Below are positions 25,467 to 33,000 of a DNA stretch of 64,000 nt, in pieces. The DNA is taken from positions 7,772,742 to 7,836,741 of the forward strand of contig NC_135565.1 in assembly GCF_964340395.1 (NCBI RefSeq). The letters run 5' to 3'. The stretch comes from Glandiceps talaboti. Its lineage: Eukaryota > Hemichordata > Enteropneusta > Spengelidae. The number at the start of each line of letters is the position of its first letter. Within the stretch, counting starts at the first letter, position 1. The notes below the pieces were generated by a model that searched no databases, was not told where the DNA came from, and was given only the letters and a program-made list of their open reading frames with translations. Both the position numbers and the translations under genes were made by a program.

Positions 25467-25941
25467 GAAGAAAGTCTGAATGGACTTGACACATGACAGT
25501 ATTTTAATAACACAATATTACACTGTATATTTCCAAAAGAGGAACTCTGTTTTCAGTTCAGGTATATGAGACTACATGTACATGTATTCATGGTCACCAG
25601 TGCAGTGTGCCCTATCATGATAGCCAAATTTGTTGTTGTGAGTCAAAATGATAAACACTGGCATTTCTTGTGAGTCACCACAATTTTGGTGTGTCACTTG
25701 AAATTGTGTGCATCAGTTGCGTGTCAAACTAGCTTAGAGGGCACACTGGTGGTCACCATGGCATCCTTGGCTACCACTTTCTGAAATTAGTAGCCTAGTA
25801 GGGCTACCAAGTAAAAAGTTAAGTTTGAACACTGCTTAATTATTATCCTATCTTACCTCGTAGTCTTTTTTCATATCTTGCTGTTTGTTCTTTTTGTTTC
25901 TCTATCGCCTCCAATAAATCCTTTCTTGTAGCTCTGTCCAT
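3788..25941 (-). CDS. GCC1: GCC1: GRIP and coiled-coil golgin (GCC88), 17 coding exons
   Basis: Golgin GCC88 is a peripheral trans-Golgi coiled-coil protein that binds Arl1-type GTPases through its GRIP domain and helps tether endosome-to-Golgi carriers (family knowledge). Joined minus-strand exons: 25941-25857, 24152-23944, 23143-23015, 22216-22127, 20074-19946, 18715-18666, 16184-16043, 15194-15013, 14185-13986, 12523-12381, 11335-11219, 9845-9765, 8898-8768, 7617-7512, 5887-5685, 4421-4292, 3856-3788. Every junction has AG/GT and the phases fit throughout, giving 2196 nt and 731 residues; I recall about 775 for human GCC1. Recalled human landmarks recur in order: KDLLE, AYKSL.KEKEALEAS, SEKSKMEQS, LSxxVGNYE, ELKQLKDEFERYKLRAQ, QRDRTL.L..EKD, ARKDVEITALRKQKH, then GRIP (SRESANLEYLKN). 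GCC2 was considered, but these motifs and the length fit GCC1. The start ATG has A at -3 and G at +4. The gene is divergent from SLC45A3. The last exon is the least certain part. Confidence 0.9.
4063..4234. mobile_element. MITE with CAGTGTGCCCTCT termini, copy 1
   Basis: Starts CAGTGTGCCCTCT and ends AGAGGGCGCACTG, 13-base inverted termini, about 170 bp. Relatives are at 25600-25750 (inverted) and 39655-39826. It lies between GCC1 exons 16 and 17. Confidence 0.7.
4292..4421 (-). CDS. GCC1: GCC1 coding exon 16: GRIP domain
   Basis: Residues 666-709. SRESANLEYLKNVVYNYMMS then MTILHFSPQE is the core of a GRIP domain; the aromatic Tyr of NLEYLKN is the residue known to contact the Arl1 switch region. 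Acceptor gttattag, donor GAG|gtgagt. It follows exon 15 in matching phase. Confidence 0.95.
4528..4740. repeat. Compound TATG/TAGG/TG microsatellite
   Basis: Blocks of tatg, tagg, tg, tatg and tagg repeats in the GCC1 intron between exons 15 and 16. Long histidine/threonine/tyrosine-type frames through it are artefacts of the repeat. Confidence 0.95.
5046..5622. mobile_element. Foldback element with 44-bp tandem array
   Basis: The left end (about 5050-5100: agctaaaatgatgcaggctt, ggtgtatcactcatg) is the inverse of the right-end unit. The right end is a direct array of about five 44-bp units (5397-5622) built on catgagtgaaacaccaagcc and tacatcattttagctg. Internal sequence 5280-5395 recurs at 15780-15905. 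Confidence 0.7.
5685..5887 (-). CDS. GCC1: GCC1 coding exon 15
   Basis: Residues 599-665 plus two bases. VELQARKDVEITALRKQKHE corresponds to the human AEQLARKEVEITSLRKQKHR segment just before GRIP, which makes this the best single diagnostic for GCC1 over GCC2. Donor AGCAG|gtaggt. Confidence 0.94.
5926..6637. repeat. 26-bp minisatellite, about 27 units
   Basis: The unit is built on tgtgatattttcaaactagg plus gggata or aaaaaa variants. It lies just upstream (on the minus strand) of GCC1 exon 15, in the intron between exons 14 and 15. The two unit variants are interspersed in a patterned way (higher-order repeat). Confidence 0.95.
7268..7457. mobile_element. 190-bp MITE with GGGAACTTGCAA ends
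   Basis: TAGGGAACTTGCAA at the left matches TTGCAAGTTCTCTA at the right. A flanking TA on each side could be a Tc1/mariner-type target duplication. A related, more degraded copy starts at 54729. Confidence 0.65.
7512..7617 (-). CDS. GCC1: GCC1 coding exon 14
   Basis: Residues 563-598, a low-complexity acidic Ser-rich linker (MKTSESEESIAELLSKTH), corresponding to the Ser-rich hinge before the last coiled coil. Acceptor ctctcacag, donor ATG|gtaaga. Confidence 0.85.
7947..8473. mobile_element. Foldback MITE with 40-bp array in its left arm
   Basis: Five 40-bp units (catcagaccatggacaaacg plus aaacctgttacaactgttga) at 7949-8130 grade into a left arm. The right arm 8330-8473 is its inverse (tgttcttatcaaaccatggt ... 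tgatgtcaacagttg). The middle is unique. Copies are at 22330-22712 and 54247-54730. It lies in the GCC1 intron between exons 13 and 14. Confidence 0.75.
8768..8898 (-). CDS. GCC1: GCC1 coding exon 13
   Basis: Residues 520-562 plus two bases. LEEQVHRQRDRTLGLIEEKD aligns with the recalled human LEEELHKQRDRALAVLTEKD block. The donor AAG|gttggt is weak but gives the correct phase for the next exon. Confidence 0.9.
9155..9470. repeat. Compound CATA/CA microsatellite
   Basis: Long catacata blocks with an internal (CA)n run at about 9374-9414. It is open in several frames on both strands only because of the 4-bp and 2-bp periods. Confidence 0.95.
9765..9845 (-). CDS. GCC1: GCC1 coding exon 12
   Basis: Residues 493-519, 81 nt, phase 0 at both ends, SGLQSLQDKHKEELAIAEAE. 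Acceptor cattgcag, donor AAG|gtatga. The frame continues cleanly into the next exon. Confidence 0.85.
10340..11065. repeat. 17-bp-based minisatellite (CCACCATGTACCCTAGC)
   Basis: Alternating 17-bp units, ccaccatgtaccctagc and ccacaatgtaccccact variants, forming a 34-bp higher-order repeat for about 725 bases in the GCC1 intron between exons 11 and 12. Strong strand asymmetry (C-rich plus strand). Confidence 0.95.
11219..11335 (-). CDS. GCC1: GCC1 coding exon 11
   Basis: Residues 454-492, 117 nt, phase 0 at both ends. Coiled coil KELESLKNQVTELRERVSTL. Acceptor atttccag, donor AAG|gtgtgt. Confidence 0.87.
11893..12264. mobile_element. 380-bp MITE family (GGCC...GGTTCC ends), copy 1
   Basis: Shares its length with 20716-21104 and 36622-37013. 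Common landmarks are acagattggaagaa, ttttaagttgatgtc, atttcttgcaaga, then ttaactggaaccc and a terminal ggcc. A partial right end is at 45410-45482. The termini are roughly inverted (ggccTaat... / ...attaggcc). Confidence 0.65.
12381..12523 (-). CDS. GCC1: GCC1 coding exon 10
   Basis: Residues 406-453. It contains QELKQLKDEFERYKLRAQ then VLKNKN. This block is shared with GCC2 in weaker form and is near-identical in GCC1. Enters in phase 1, leaves in phase 0 at AAG|gtaagg. Confidence 0.93.
12698..13322. repeat. 42-bp minisatellite, about 14-15 units
   Basis: Unit aatgccaagtatggactatc plus acttttgtgctaggtttgaatg. Forty-two is divisible by three and the unit lacks stops in some frames, so it is open on both strands. 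It sits in the GCC1 intron between exons 9 and 10. Point variants (gatt/gttt, attact/atcact) are scattered. Confidence 0.96.
13409..13758. mobile_element. 350-bp MITE with TTAAAGTGGCCATATG ends, copy 1
   Basis: The left end (taaaagtggacatatggatg aggatt) is the inverse of the right end (aatcctcatccatatggcca cttta). Arms are about 45 bases. It directly abuts the 42-bp minisatellite. Relatives are at 33001-33405 and 42541-43082. Confidence 0.75.
13986..14185 (-). CDS. GCC1: GCC1 coding exon 9
   Basis: Residues 339-405 plus one base. RLKERVSQLDLENTALARAA is the clearest match to the human KLKERILQLDLENKTLALAA block. A short acidic linker and a second coiled coil follow (LVEKITKLKGLLKLANQ). Acceptor ctattttag, donor gtaagt. 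Confidence 0.93.
14565..14947. repeat. Compound ACAG/CATA microsatellite
   Basis: ACAG block, CACA/CATA block, ACAG block with gata at the end, then after about 110 bases another ACAG block (14888-14947). In the GCC1 intron between exons 8 and 9. Confidence 0.95.
15013..15194 (-). CDS. GCC1: GCC1 coding exon 8
   Basis: Residues 279-338 plus two bases. Coiled coil ending in LSDLSSVVGNYERLRYQDQL, which aligns with the SELLGTYEKAKQKDQL block recalled from human GCC1. Acceptor tttttgacag, donor ACA|gtgagt. Confidence 0.92.
15540..15910. mobile_element. Second copy of the 44-bp-array element
   Basis: Three diverged 44-bp units (15543-15690), then the internal segment agaatagcaatgcttatcac through tgttagtctaatgtt, which also occurs at 5283-5370. 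A single isolated unit is at 54974-55017. Confidence 0.65.
16043..16184 (-). CDS. GCC1: GCC1 coding exon 7
   Basis: Residues 231-278. The coiled coil TEEYEKQITTLSRELDAV is followed by a Pro-containing break, LTPSPLLLELQKGMAEM. Enters in phase 2, leaves in phase 0 at AAA|gtacgt. Confidence 0.9.
16185..18665. other. GCC1 intron between exons 6 and 7
   Basis: Apart from the 16965-17165 duplication, a 60-bp near-duplication near 18115-18195, and a C-rich run near 18385-18405, I see no further structure. No convincing exon. Confidence 0.5.
16965..17165. repeat. Tandem duplication of about 100 bp
   Basis: Two diverged copies of a segment with ttctcaagacaag, tagttcattttgagtgtta and catgcaaaatattttttt. 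It lies in the GCC1 intron between exons 6 and 7. Confidence 0.8.
18666..18715 (-). CDS. GCC1: GCC1 coding exon 6, 50 nt
   Basis: A very short exon for residues 215-230 plus two bases of codon 231, VEELQESLHKQKSMPN. Acceptor tttttgtag and donor gtaagt are both strong. The next exon supplies the single base needed to restore the frame, which supports including this exon. Confidence 0.83.
19146..19212. repeat. (TTTA)n microsatellite ending in a G run
   Basis: About 14 ttta units followed by a nine-base G run. Confidence 0.9.
19358..19483 (-). other. Possible cassette exon of GCC1, unsupported by homology
   Basis: Between exons 5 and 6, a 126-nt stretch with acceptor ctatttttcag and donor GAG|gtattt is open in phase 0. 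It would add 42 residues (LLKMIKTVRKAEKIPLFFEI then a His/Cys-rich end). The rest of GCC1 reads without it, and I recall no counterpart in human GCC1. Hydrophobic and Phe/Trp-rich, unlike a golgin rod. Probably not constitutive. Confidence 0.2.
19946..20074 (-). CDS. GCC1: GCC1 coding exon 5
   Basis: Residues 172-214, 129 nt, phase 0 at both ends. Coiled coil with HAVMLHELQQLVANERTEKE, aligning with the LMLRELQKLL region that I recall from human GCC1. Acceptor atcaacag, donor ATG|gtaaac. Confidence 0.9.
20716..21104. mobile_element. 380-bp MITE family, copy 2
   Basis: Begins ggcctaatataaaaaaattg and ends in tttatttggcc. It lies in the GCC1 intron between exons 4 and 5. Confidence 0.65.
22127..22216 (-). 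CDS. GCC1: GCC1 coding exon 4
   Basis: Residues 142-171, 90 nt, phase 0 at both ends. The sequence is charged and heptad-like with many E, Q and K and no proline, as expected for a golgin rod. Acceptor tttgtag, donor GAG|gtataa. Confidence 0.87.
22330..22712. mobile_element. Foldback MITE, second copy without array
   Basis: Full-length relative of 7947-8473 carrying only one 40-bp-type unit at the left end (acaactgttgacatcagact). Both arms and centre align (tccatcatttgataagaa; cctggcatttcatg). It lies just upstream of exon 4 on the minus strand (intron 3). Confidence 0.75.
23015..23143 (-). CDS. GCC1: GCC1 coding exon 3
   Basis: Residues 99-141, phase 0 at both ends (129 nt). It encodes the start of the main coiled coil, with LKEQLATLTNALATVTSEKS followed by a QADKKK element. 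I recall the same order in human GCC1. The donor is AGG|gtaagg. Confidence 0.92.
23229..23665. mobile_element. 440-bp palindromic element
   Basis: About 200-base arms: aatgccacaccaggaaatga and cataaactatgggttctgga on the left are the inverse of tccagaacccatagtttatg and tcctggagtggcatt on the right. Inner arms include tgggacattgcaccatggga against tcccatgatgcaatgtccca. A right-end relative is at about 44500-44580. Confidence 0.8.
23944..24152 (-). CDS. GCC1: GCC1 coding exon 2
   Basis: Residues 29-98. It carries the conserved block DVVLAYKSLVKEKEALEAS, then a polyglutamine stretch of about seven Q, and an acidic Ser/Gly-rich segment. It enters in phase 1 from exon 1 and leaves in phase 0 at CAG|gtatac. 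The CAG-type repeat (24046-24065 on the plus strand) is likely to vary in length. Confidence 0.9.
24262..24520. mobile_element. Dispersed repeat, copy B (inverted)
   Basis: Reverse-complement relative of 2158-2425. It lies in the GCC1 intron between coding exons 1 and 2. Confidence 0.7.
25241..25411. mobile_element. 165-bp element, copy 1 of a near-identical pair
   Basis: From cagtgttttatttaagggcg to tagcaaaaacactg. Ends CAGTGTTTT/AAAACACTG are inverted. Nearly identical to 30178-30345. Internal ttaccggggttccc occurs repeatedly. Degraded relatives are at 9648-9688 and 26612-26663. Confidence 0.8.
25600..25750. mobile_element. hAT-like MITE copy 2 with 8-bp target duplication
   Basis: The element is flanked by GGTCACCA at 25592-25599 and again at 25751-25758. 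Its ends carry CAGTGTGCCC and GGGCACACTG. An 8-bp target duplication is typical of hAT transposons. It lies just downstream of GCC1 exon 1, inside intron 1. Confidence 0.75.
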
Positions 25942-25957
25942 ATTGTTGTCTGTTTGT
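25857..25957 (-). CDS. GCC1: GCC1 coding exon 1 with start codon
   Basis: Residues 1-28 plus one base. The start is ATG at 25941-25939. The protein begins MDRATRKDLLEAIEKQKEQ, matching the KDLLE segment near the golgin N-terminus. The donor is GAG|gtaaga. A CAG acceptor at 25958-25960 leaves 16 nt of 5' UTR in this exon, so a separate non-coding first exon is expected upstream. Confidence 0.88.
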
Positions 25958-26053
25958 CTGTATGTCACAATAAATGTAAAGAGTTAGCTACATGTACTAG
26001 TACTACCCAAATATGGAAATATTGTCAGTTGTTGCCACTGGTACACATGTCTC

Positions 26054-26372
26054 TCTATGGTGGAGATGATTATAGCGCATATACTATAGTAACTAGACTG
26101 AATGTCTGCATGACTCAAAATGCTTCTTGGTAGTGGTGGTAAGAATGGAACATCATGCTAAAGAAATCTATTTGACTCTTGCTTGGGTGGAGATGATCGT
26201 AGCGCGTATAATAACTAGACTAATGTCTGTATGACTTAAAATGCTTCTTGGTAGTGGTGGTAAGAATGGAACATCATACATGTACTAAAGAAATCTATTT
26301 GAATCTTGGGTGGAGATGATCGTAGCATATAGTATAAATAGACTAATGTCTGCATGAAATGCTTCTTGTTAG
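26054..26372. repeat. Tandem repeat, about 3 units of 115-130 bp
   Basis: Repeated landmarks are ggtggagatgat, ctagactaatgtctg, aaaatgcttcttggtagtgg and aatggaacatcat. It lies just upstream of the GCC1 first coding exon, between it and the proposed non-coding exon. Confidence 0.85.
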
Positions 26373-26987
26373 TTGATCACTATGTGAGTTCTTACGCATT
26401 ACGGTTCAGTTAATTACACATAGGGAAAAACTTTTTTAAAACCTTTCATTTTCATTATAAATCATTAAACTTTCTCCTTACAAACACAAAGGCTTATTTG
26501 TTTGAGTGTGTTACTGGCTCGTTTTCAGATCGAGTGAGGACTCTGAGGTTCATGGCAATCTGAATGTGACTATAATAACAGCTGCAGTTTACATGTATGT
26601 AAGGGTTTACCTGAAATTTCCCCTTTACGTTACCAGGGTTCCCAAATGTAGTAAAAACACTGCTATAATGCTAAATAGCAAATTACAATTGTTCATGAGA
26701 AAATACTCCATTCAATTCAATTCTTTTATTACTCAACTCACACTATCAGAGAGTGTGGGGTATGGTACATGTATTACAACTCAAAAATAATACAAAACTG
26801 TATGGTATGAACTTTTTACAAAAATTAAATTGTGCATGGAGCTACTGGAAATATAATAATACTGATATGAGGAGACCAAGGGTCTGAACATTTTTGCAAC
26901 ATGTGTGATATGAATAATTACCTAATCCTAATATGGTCATCTACATTATTCCTTGTACTTCTCATTTAGCTTGTGTAAATCGGAAAC

Positions 26988-27075
26988 CAACCAGAATAAC
27001 GTGATTTAATGTTTCCCATTTAACATGTGACAACCAGAATAACGTGATTTAATGTTTTCCATTTAACATCTGACG
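26988..27075. repeat. 42-bp tandem duplication beside the GCC1 promoter region
   Basis: Two copies of aaccagaataacgtgattta followed by atgttt and ccatttaacat. Confidence 0.85.
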
Positions 27076-27099
27076 GTGTGTTATTTTAGTACTCTGCCA

Positions 27100-27330
27100 T
27101 GGATTACCTTCGCATGGCCGATTACCGCCGGTTGGTACACTTATTATGACGTAAGTTGTAACGTTGTATTTCCGGGTGAGGACGAAAATATCCGTCGGAC
27201 TCAAACGTTACAAGTACAAAAGCCAAATTTCACACGGATAGCTACTCTAGGATAAGGACTTGACGCGACAGTAAAATGACCAAGACTATCTTTCGGGACG
27301 GTGTCCGATTTTAATCAGATAGTTTTTATT
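27100..27330 (-). promoter_or_regulatory. GCC1: Candidate GCC1 promoter and non-coding first exon
   Basis: A CpG-containing patch about 1.2 kb upstream of the GCC1 start codon. It includes a CRE-like TGACGTAA at about 27148 and, on the minus strand, a possible donor GCGAAG|gtaatc at 27107, which would end a non-coding exon beginning near 27.2-27.3 kb. A second donor-like AAG|gtgagt lies at 27558-27553. Neither is proven. Confidence 0.35.
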
Positions 27331-28059
27331 ATCTGGCTAATCCGGTTTGTTGTTGATCAAATCATGTACATGTAGGGTGTTTTGACGTGGCAATGTTCAT
27401 TCTACTCCGTCAACGGACGTTATTAAATCGGGTAATAAATAACCGTTTTTACATTCAAAACATCCTTACATTAAAAACATGGAACACTGCGTTCAAAATG
27501 AGTAGAACTGTCAGTTTCAGAGTTCAGTTGTATTTAACAATGGGAGATATTCACTCACCTTCAAATGGCTGTCGCCATCACACACTGAAGATGTAGACAG
27601 AACCATACACGTCAGGTGGGTGGGTGCTATAGTCAGAATATACAATTATATATAAAAGTTGTATTTTTGAAGTTTTATTTCAGAAACTTCTAGAAACCAA
27701 TTTTCAATTATACAGTTATTGTATATAATGTAGATAGTTGCCTTAAATTCTACATAATGTAAATGCACAATAACCCTATGCGATGAGACTACCCTTTAAA
27801 AATAATGGTATGGTCAAGGGATTCCACGTCCTTCGTAAACCCCCTAGCTGCGTCAAAATATGCCAGGTCAGCTGTGCTATTTCTTATAAAGTGTGAGAAA
27901 TCAACACCTTTTTCAAGAATTAGTCATTCATTCGCTTTCTTTGTACGCTTAGGTCTATGTTTTTAATCAACAATCAATGTAAAACGTTAGAAAATGGATA
28001 CAAAATAAATAATGGAATGCCATATTGAAATAAATCAATAACATAAGGAAAGCGGAGCA

Positions 28060-28360
28060 CATCCAGCGACTCCTGACGTCAAAAGCGAATAAAAGTTGTG
28101 AATAGCTGCTGTAAACAAATAGGGTTAAATATTTGTCTGTCAACCCGATCATAACCGGTAACTGATCCAGTATGCCACGTACTCACGCTGCCGTCAAAAC
28201 AGTAGTGTCTGCGGTAGTATAAGAGACGGAGAGGCCCAGCCGTATACAGCGTAAACAAGGTAGGGCACAACGCCGTGTTTCAGACCGTAACTCAGTGAAT
28301 ACTACACATTTTATAAACTGACACTTGTCACTGCCAAGCGAACGAGTCTCTTATAGTACG
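28060..28360 (+). promoter_or_regulatory. CpG-containing promoter-like stretch, possible SLC45A3 5' exon
   Basis: This region has many more CpGs than its surroundings. It includes TATAAGAG at about 28217 and a donor-like AAACAAG|gtaggg near 28258. It could hold the start of a long 5' UTR intron leading to the SLC45A3 coding exon 6 kb downstream. Equally it could be an unrelated CpG patch; no transcript evidence is visible. Confidence 0.25.
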
Positions 28361-28758
28361 AACGATATATATCTTGTATTTTGTGTTTGTTTATTTTTGT
28401 TTAATTAATTGTTACTTTGTTTCAATAATCCCGAAAGCCACAAGTGCCACAGCCAGCAAAATGACAAAGTGCTAGTACATTAGCCCAGAGTACATTTGTA
28501 CATGGACGAGTAATATCAACTGTCAGTATTTGTTCAAAGTTAGTGCGGAAATTGAGTGAGTTATTTGGTGAATAGATTGAATTATTTTAATTAAGTTCTG
28601 ATCATAAAATTGTAAATAAATAATTGATGCAGTAATTATGATTAGCTTTCTCTGTTTCGGTAATTTCCGGCTCCACAGTGACTACTTATACAATAGTACA
28701 AACCACCAAGACCACTAAAAAAAAAATTAATTACAAAAATAACACAGACACGATTGCT

Positions 28759-28933
<175 letters not shown>

Positions 28934-29078
28934 ATAGTTTTAGTTTGTCTGTTACTTAGTCTAGAAACTACATTTTGTATTTATATGGGCTTGTTGTCTT
29001 CAATCTCACCCTCCACTGTATAATCAACTGGTTTATCTAGCACAACGTTCTGCTTGTATTACCAACAGCAGAAGTTTA

Positions 29079-29081
<3 letters not shown>

Positions 29082-29168
<87 letters not shown>

Positions 29169-29174
29169 AGGGGG
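29082..29174. repeat. (GA)n tract followed by a G run
   Basis: About 40 GA units and then gggggaggggggg. Complementary to the CT tract 150 bases upstream, so the two form an inverted pair. Confidence 0.97.
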
Positions 29175-29261
29175 GCATGCATACTTTCTACACTTACATG
29201 TACATGCTGTAGTGTAGTATGTGTAATGTCTAACTAAAGTAGACTGACACCTTGATTCTCA

Positions 29262-29510
29262 TGTGCTGCACCCCATCTATGGAATGCACTGCCACTGAAA
29301 ATACGTCAAAAGCCAACAGCTAATGCCTTCAAAAAGAATTTAAAGACATATATATATTCTCCAGAGCATTCTAACTGTACAGCGTCTCTGAATTCTACAT
29401 TGTAGTGGAAACTGGCGCTAACTGTACAGCGTCTCTGAATTCTACATTGTAGTGGAAACTGGCGCGTTATAAATTCACTGACTGATTGATTGATTGATTA
29501 ATTAATTATC
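29262..29510 (+). mobile_element. 3' tail of a non-LTR (CR1/L2-like) retrotransposon
   Basis: One frame reads CAAPHLWNALPLKIRQKPTA then FKKNLKTYIY, the C-terminal motif typical of CR1/L2-type reverse transcriptase proteins. It is followed by a 47-bp direct duplication (ctaactgtacagcgtctctg ...) and a ttgattgattgatta tail. Truncated at the 5' end. Confidence 0.7.
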
Positions 29511-30177
29511 AAAGTTACATACATCTATACAAAATGTACATGTATGTGTCACACAGTTTGTTTGTGGTCACGATAAATCATATAGTATTCTAACTTCCTT
29601 GTGTGTAAACAATATTTTCAGTACCTGTACGGAAGTTACATTGTACTACTGTGTAAGTGTAATGTGAACAAACATCAAAATACTTATGATATATTACCCA
29701 CATGTATTTGGCATGCTATCTAACATACATCTTATAAGGGTTGATCGCACCATGCCACACTGTCACAGTGTGACACAAGCTGAATAAACAAACTTTGGTC
29801 ATTTGTGGGGGAGGGGTTTGGTGTAAGTGTGATTGCTTGACTTCATTTTCACACTTCTATTGAACAAAGTTTACTTCTTGAGGTTGTGCATTGTGCAATT
29901 GTCCCTAATATTTCTGATATTTCAAGAAATATCCTTTCAAAATATACACTATGAGTAATTAAATATTTATTGAAAGTGTACTGCGGCTGTTAAAACTTGT
30001 TTGTGGCTAATGAAAATTTGAGGATTTTCACCACAAAGGTGAAGTACAGGGCTGTTGTATTTGAAATCCTAGTGCTAACTCTGTAACAGCAGCAGGTTGA
30101 TGTGGAATAATTTACATACAACATGTAGTTGCGTCCTGAATGGTTTGTACATCACATGTGAACTCACACACAGTACA

Positions 30178-30345
30178 TCAGTGTTTTATTTAAGGGCGGT
30201 AAGTAGGTAAAATCTACCGGGGTTCCCACATCATTTTACCGGGGTTCCCCACCTAAACTATGATACATTGCATGGGAAGCACTACCAGTTTTACCTCTTT
30301 CCCCCTTTCTGTTACCGGGGTTCCCAAACTTTAGCAAAAACACTG
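30178..30345. mobile_element. 165-bp element, copy 2, with GTACAT flanks
   Basis: Same sequence as 25241-25411 with very few differences. It is preceded by gtacat and followed by gtacat, which looks like a short target duplication. The low divergence implies recent movement. Confidence 0.8.
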
Positions 30346-30393
30346 GTACATGCTGTATCACCCAGCATTTGCTGTCCTAAATTTGTATATAAG

Positions 30394-30668
30394 TTCAGGG
30401 GTGAACAAATCCACTGGTCCTGGGTCCGGGACTAGCAATTTTTTGGGGCAGACCACACAACTTTTACCTTGTCTGGTCTGTCAGACCAGGACCTTACTGT
30501 TAATAACTATGTATAAAGTCGTCTGAATGTACAGATTAATATGTAAGATTTAATGTTTCACATTAGTGGGACCTTGGACCACTAATTCTTTCAGCAGGAC
30601 CACTGGATTTTTTTTAAGGCACTGGTCCGGGGACCACCAGTTCACAAAATGATTTGTTCGATCCTGAA
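30394..30668. mobile_element. 275-bp foldback MITE with TCAGG...AACAAAT ends
   Basis: The left end tcaggggtgaacaaatccac and ggtcctgggtcc are inverse to the right end ggtccggggacc and gatttgttcgatcctga. Internal tggtctgtcagacca is a further small palindrome. An aagt/agtt flank may be a target duplication. Confidence 0.65.
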
Positions 30669-33000
30669 GTTCATGTACATACAGGAAAACATTACACTCA
30701 ATGTACATTGTACATGTACTACATTGTAAGGGGTCAGCAACACTGTGACTTGAAGTAGAAGGCCTACAAATTGTGTGCACTTAAACAGAGCTTGTGACTA
30801 TTAATGAATACTTTGACAGCACTTGACAACATGTGACGTACGTGTAAGCCACTACACATAGTGAGCACTATAAAATTGGGTGTGCATACAACTTACATTG
30901 TAACAGCTGTGAATGAGATACTGAATGCATACTACATTTTTTTTGTAAATCCTGGGGTGACAAAAGTTACTTATGAAATATTTTTTTTGATAGCATAATG
31001 TGAGCTCAGTAGGAGTTATAAGTACTGTATAACAACAAATGGAGTCCTGCAATCCTTGCTTGCAAATATAATGTATAGTTTGCATTTATGGACTTTGGAA
31101 ACCTAAAGGATTATGGGATTGTTTTTTTAAATCTACATTGTACGTATGTGTAACACGTTTGTCAAAACATCTTGTGAAATCCCTACATGACAGCATTTTG
31201 CAGTCGTGAAAACATTGCGTCACAACATTTGCTAGTCACGAAGGCACTGCGTCTTAAACCCCCTACTTGCCGTGGCACAGAATTTTGAGTGTCACTGCAT
31301 TGTGTAGGACTTCATGAAACCCCTGCATGATGACATCATTTTGTAGGACTTCATGAAACCCCTGCATGATGACAGCATTTTGTAGTCATGAAACCAATAC
31401 ATCACAACATTTTCGCTAGAGACTTATTTTTACTTATTTCTCTGGAAAACAAAAAATGCAAATATACATATGTACATGTAAGTAATGACTAAAATGCCTT
31501 CTTTTATATGAACTCAATGTACCAGTCGGGTAATTAGTAAAATGCCTTCTCAAGTTGTATGTACCAGTCTCATTTGGTGAAAATGAGTCTAAATGACAAC
31601 TACAATTTGCATGTAGCTGAAGATTATAAAATAGCAAAAATATCTAGATTTACAGTACTATATAGTGAACAAATCAAAGTAAAACTATAGATAACAATCT
31701 TTTTTAAATTAAATGGTGTATCAAAATCACAACTATTTTTGCATTATGTTTGGGTACATGCGCGTGATCACAGAAGGAGAAATTTGATAAAAATAAAACA
31801 CTAGAAATCTTCCATAATGTTGGTGAGGACAAGGTATTTAAATGTAATATTATATATCTTTAAGAGTATTGAAGAGTATTAATAACATTCTTGGTACAAT
31901 TTTACGTAGTACTTTGATTTCTGAAAAAGTTACATGTAAAATGTACCAACAAATGTAGTACATTTGTAATATGATATAACTTCATGGTGTGTAAATAATA
32001 GTAGATTTGTATGGCATACTAGGGATATTTGCATATGTGCTCACAACTTGTTCTCTACAGTTGCACTTTCAAAAGGACGGTAGAATATATCAATTGTTCA
32101 CATGTTCATACCTGTACACGTTGTATTATGTAATTTATGCAAAAAACAATATAAACAAGTTATTATATTATAGATTTATCTAAATTTATAACTTTTTAAA
32201 TTGCAGTCCAAAAATACAAAATTTGGTCAAACAAATTTTTGTAGATTTGTGTACACCATAAATCTACCACTTCGTGCTTTACATACATACAAAAAATATT
32301 ACATATGTATATCTTTTCCAGTGTCTATTAAAAAACAGATCTCTTCATCTTTGCAGTGAACAGGTTGAAATGACATTTATCAAAAATGCTAAAAATCAAA
32401 CAGCTTGTATTTCATAATATTACATGTATGTACCGTTGCATTCATGTGTGATATATTCTCTCAGTGTCAGATCGGATTTGGTTAAACCCCCTTTACCAAG
32501 CTATTTGATATGCTGCTGCAGTAAATTAGTATTCGTCTACGCTACATTTAACAAATGAGACATTTAATCTCAAAAAAAGTAAATGAAAAAATAATACTAA
32601 ATATCTTCTAAATTAATTTACATTCTTAAATTCTAAATACTAAATTTAATTGATTTCAAATTTGATATTTAAACTTAAGTTACTAAATAAGAATTATGAA
32701 TGTAAAATTCAACAAACAACATTAATTTTATAATCATTGTATGATTTCTGAAAAAAAACAGTGATTTCTGAATCACATGTGAATCCGAGTTACAAAAAAT
32801 GTATGTGTGGGCCTTGATTTTCAACCTCACCCCTGCAGCACTGAGCTATTTATAAATATACGGTAGATGATATTATCAAGTTACAGTGTAAATAATGCAT
32901 CTAATGTGATAGAAATATGTTATGAATTTCATACGTCTACTATTTCTCATTCTATATGAATCAAAGCAATTTTGGATTATCTTTAATCTGTAATTGTATC

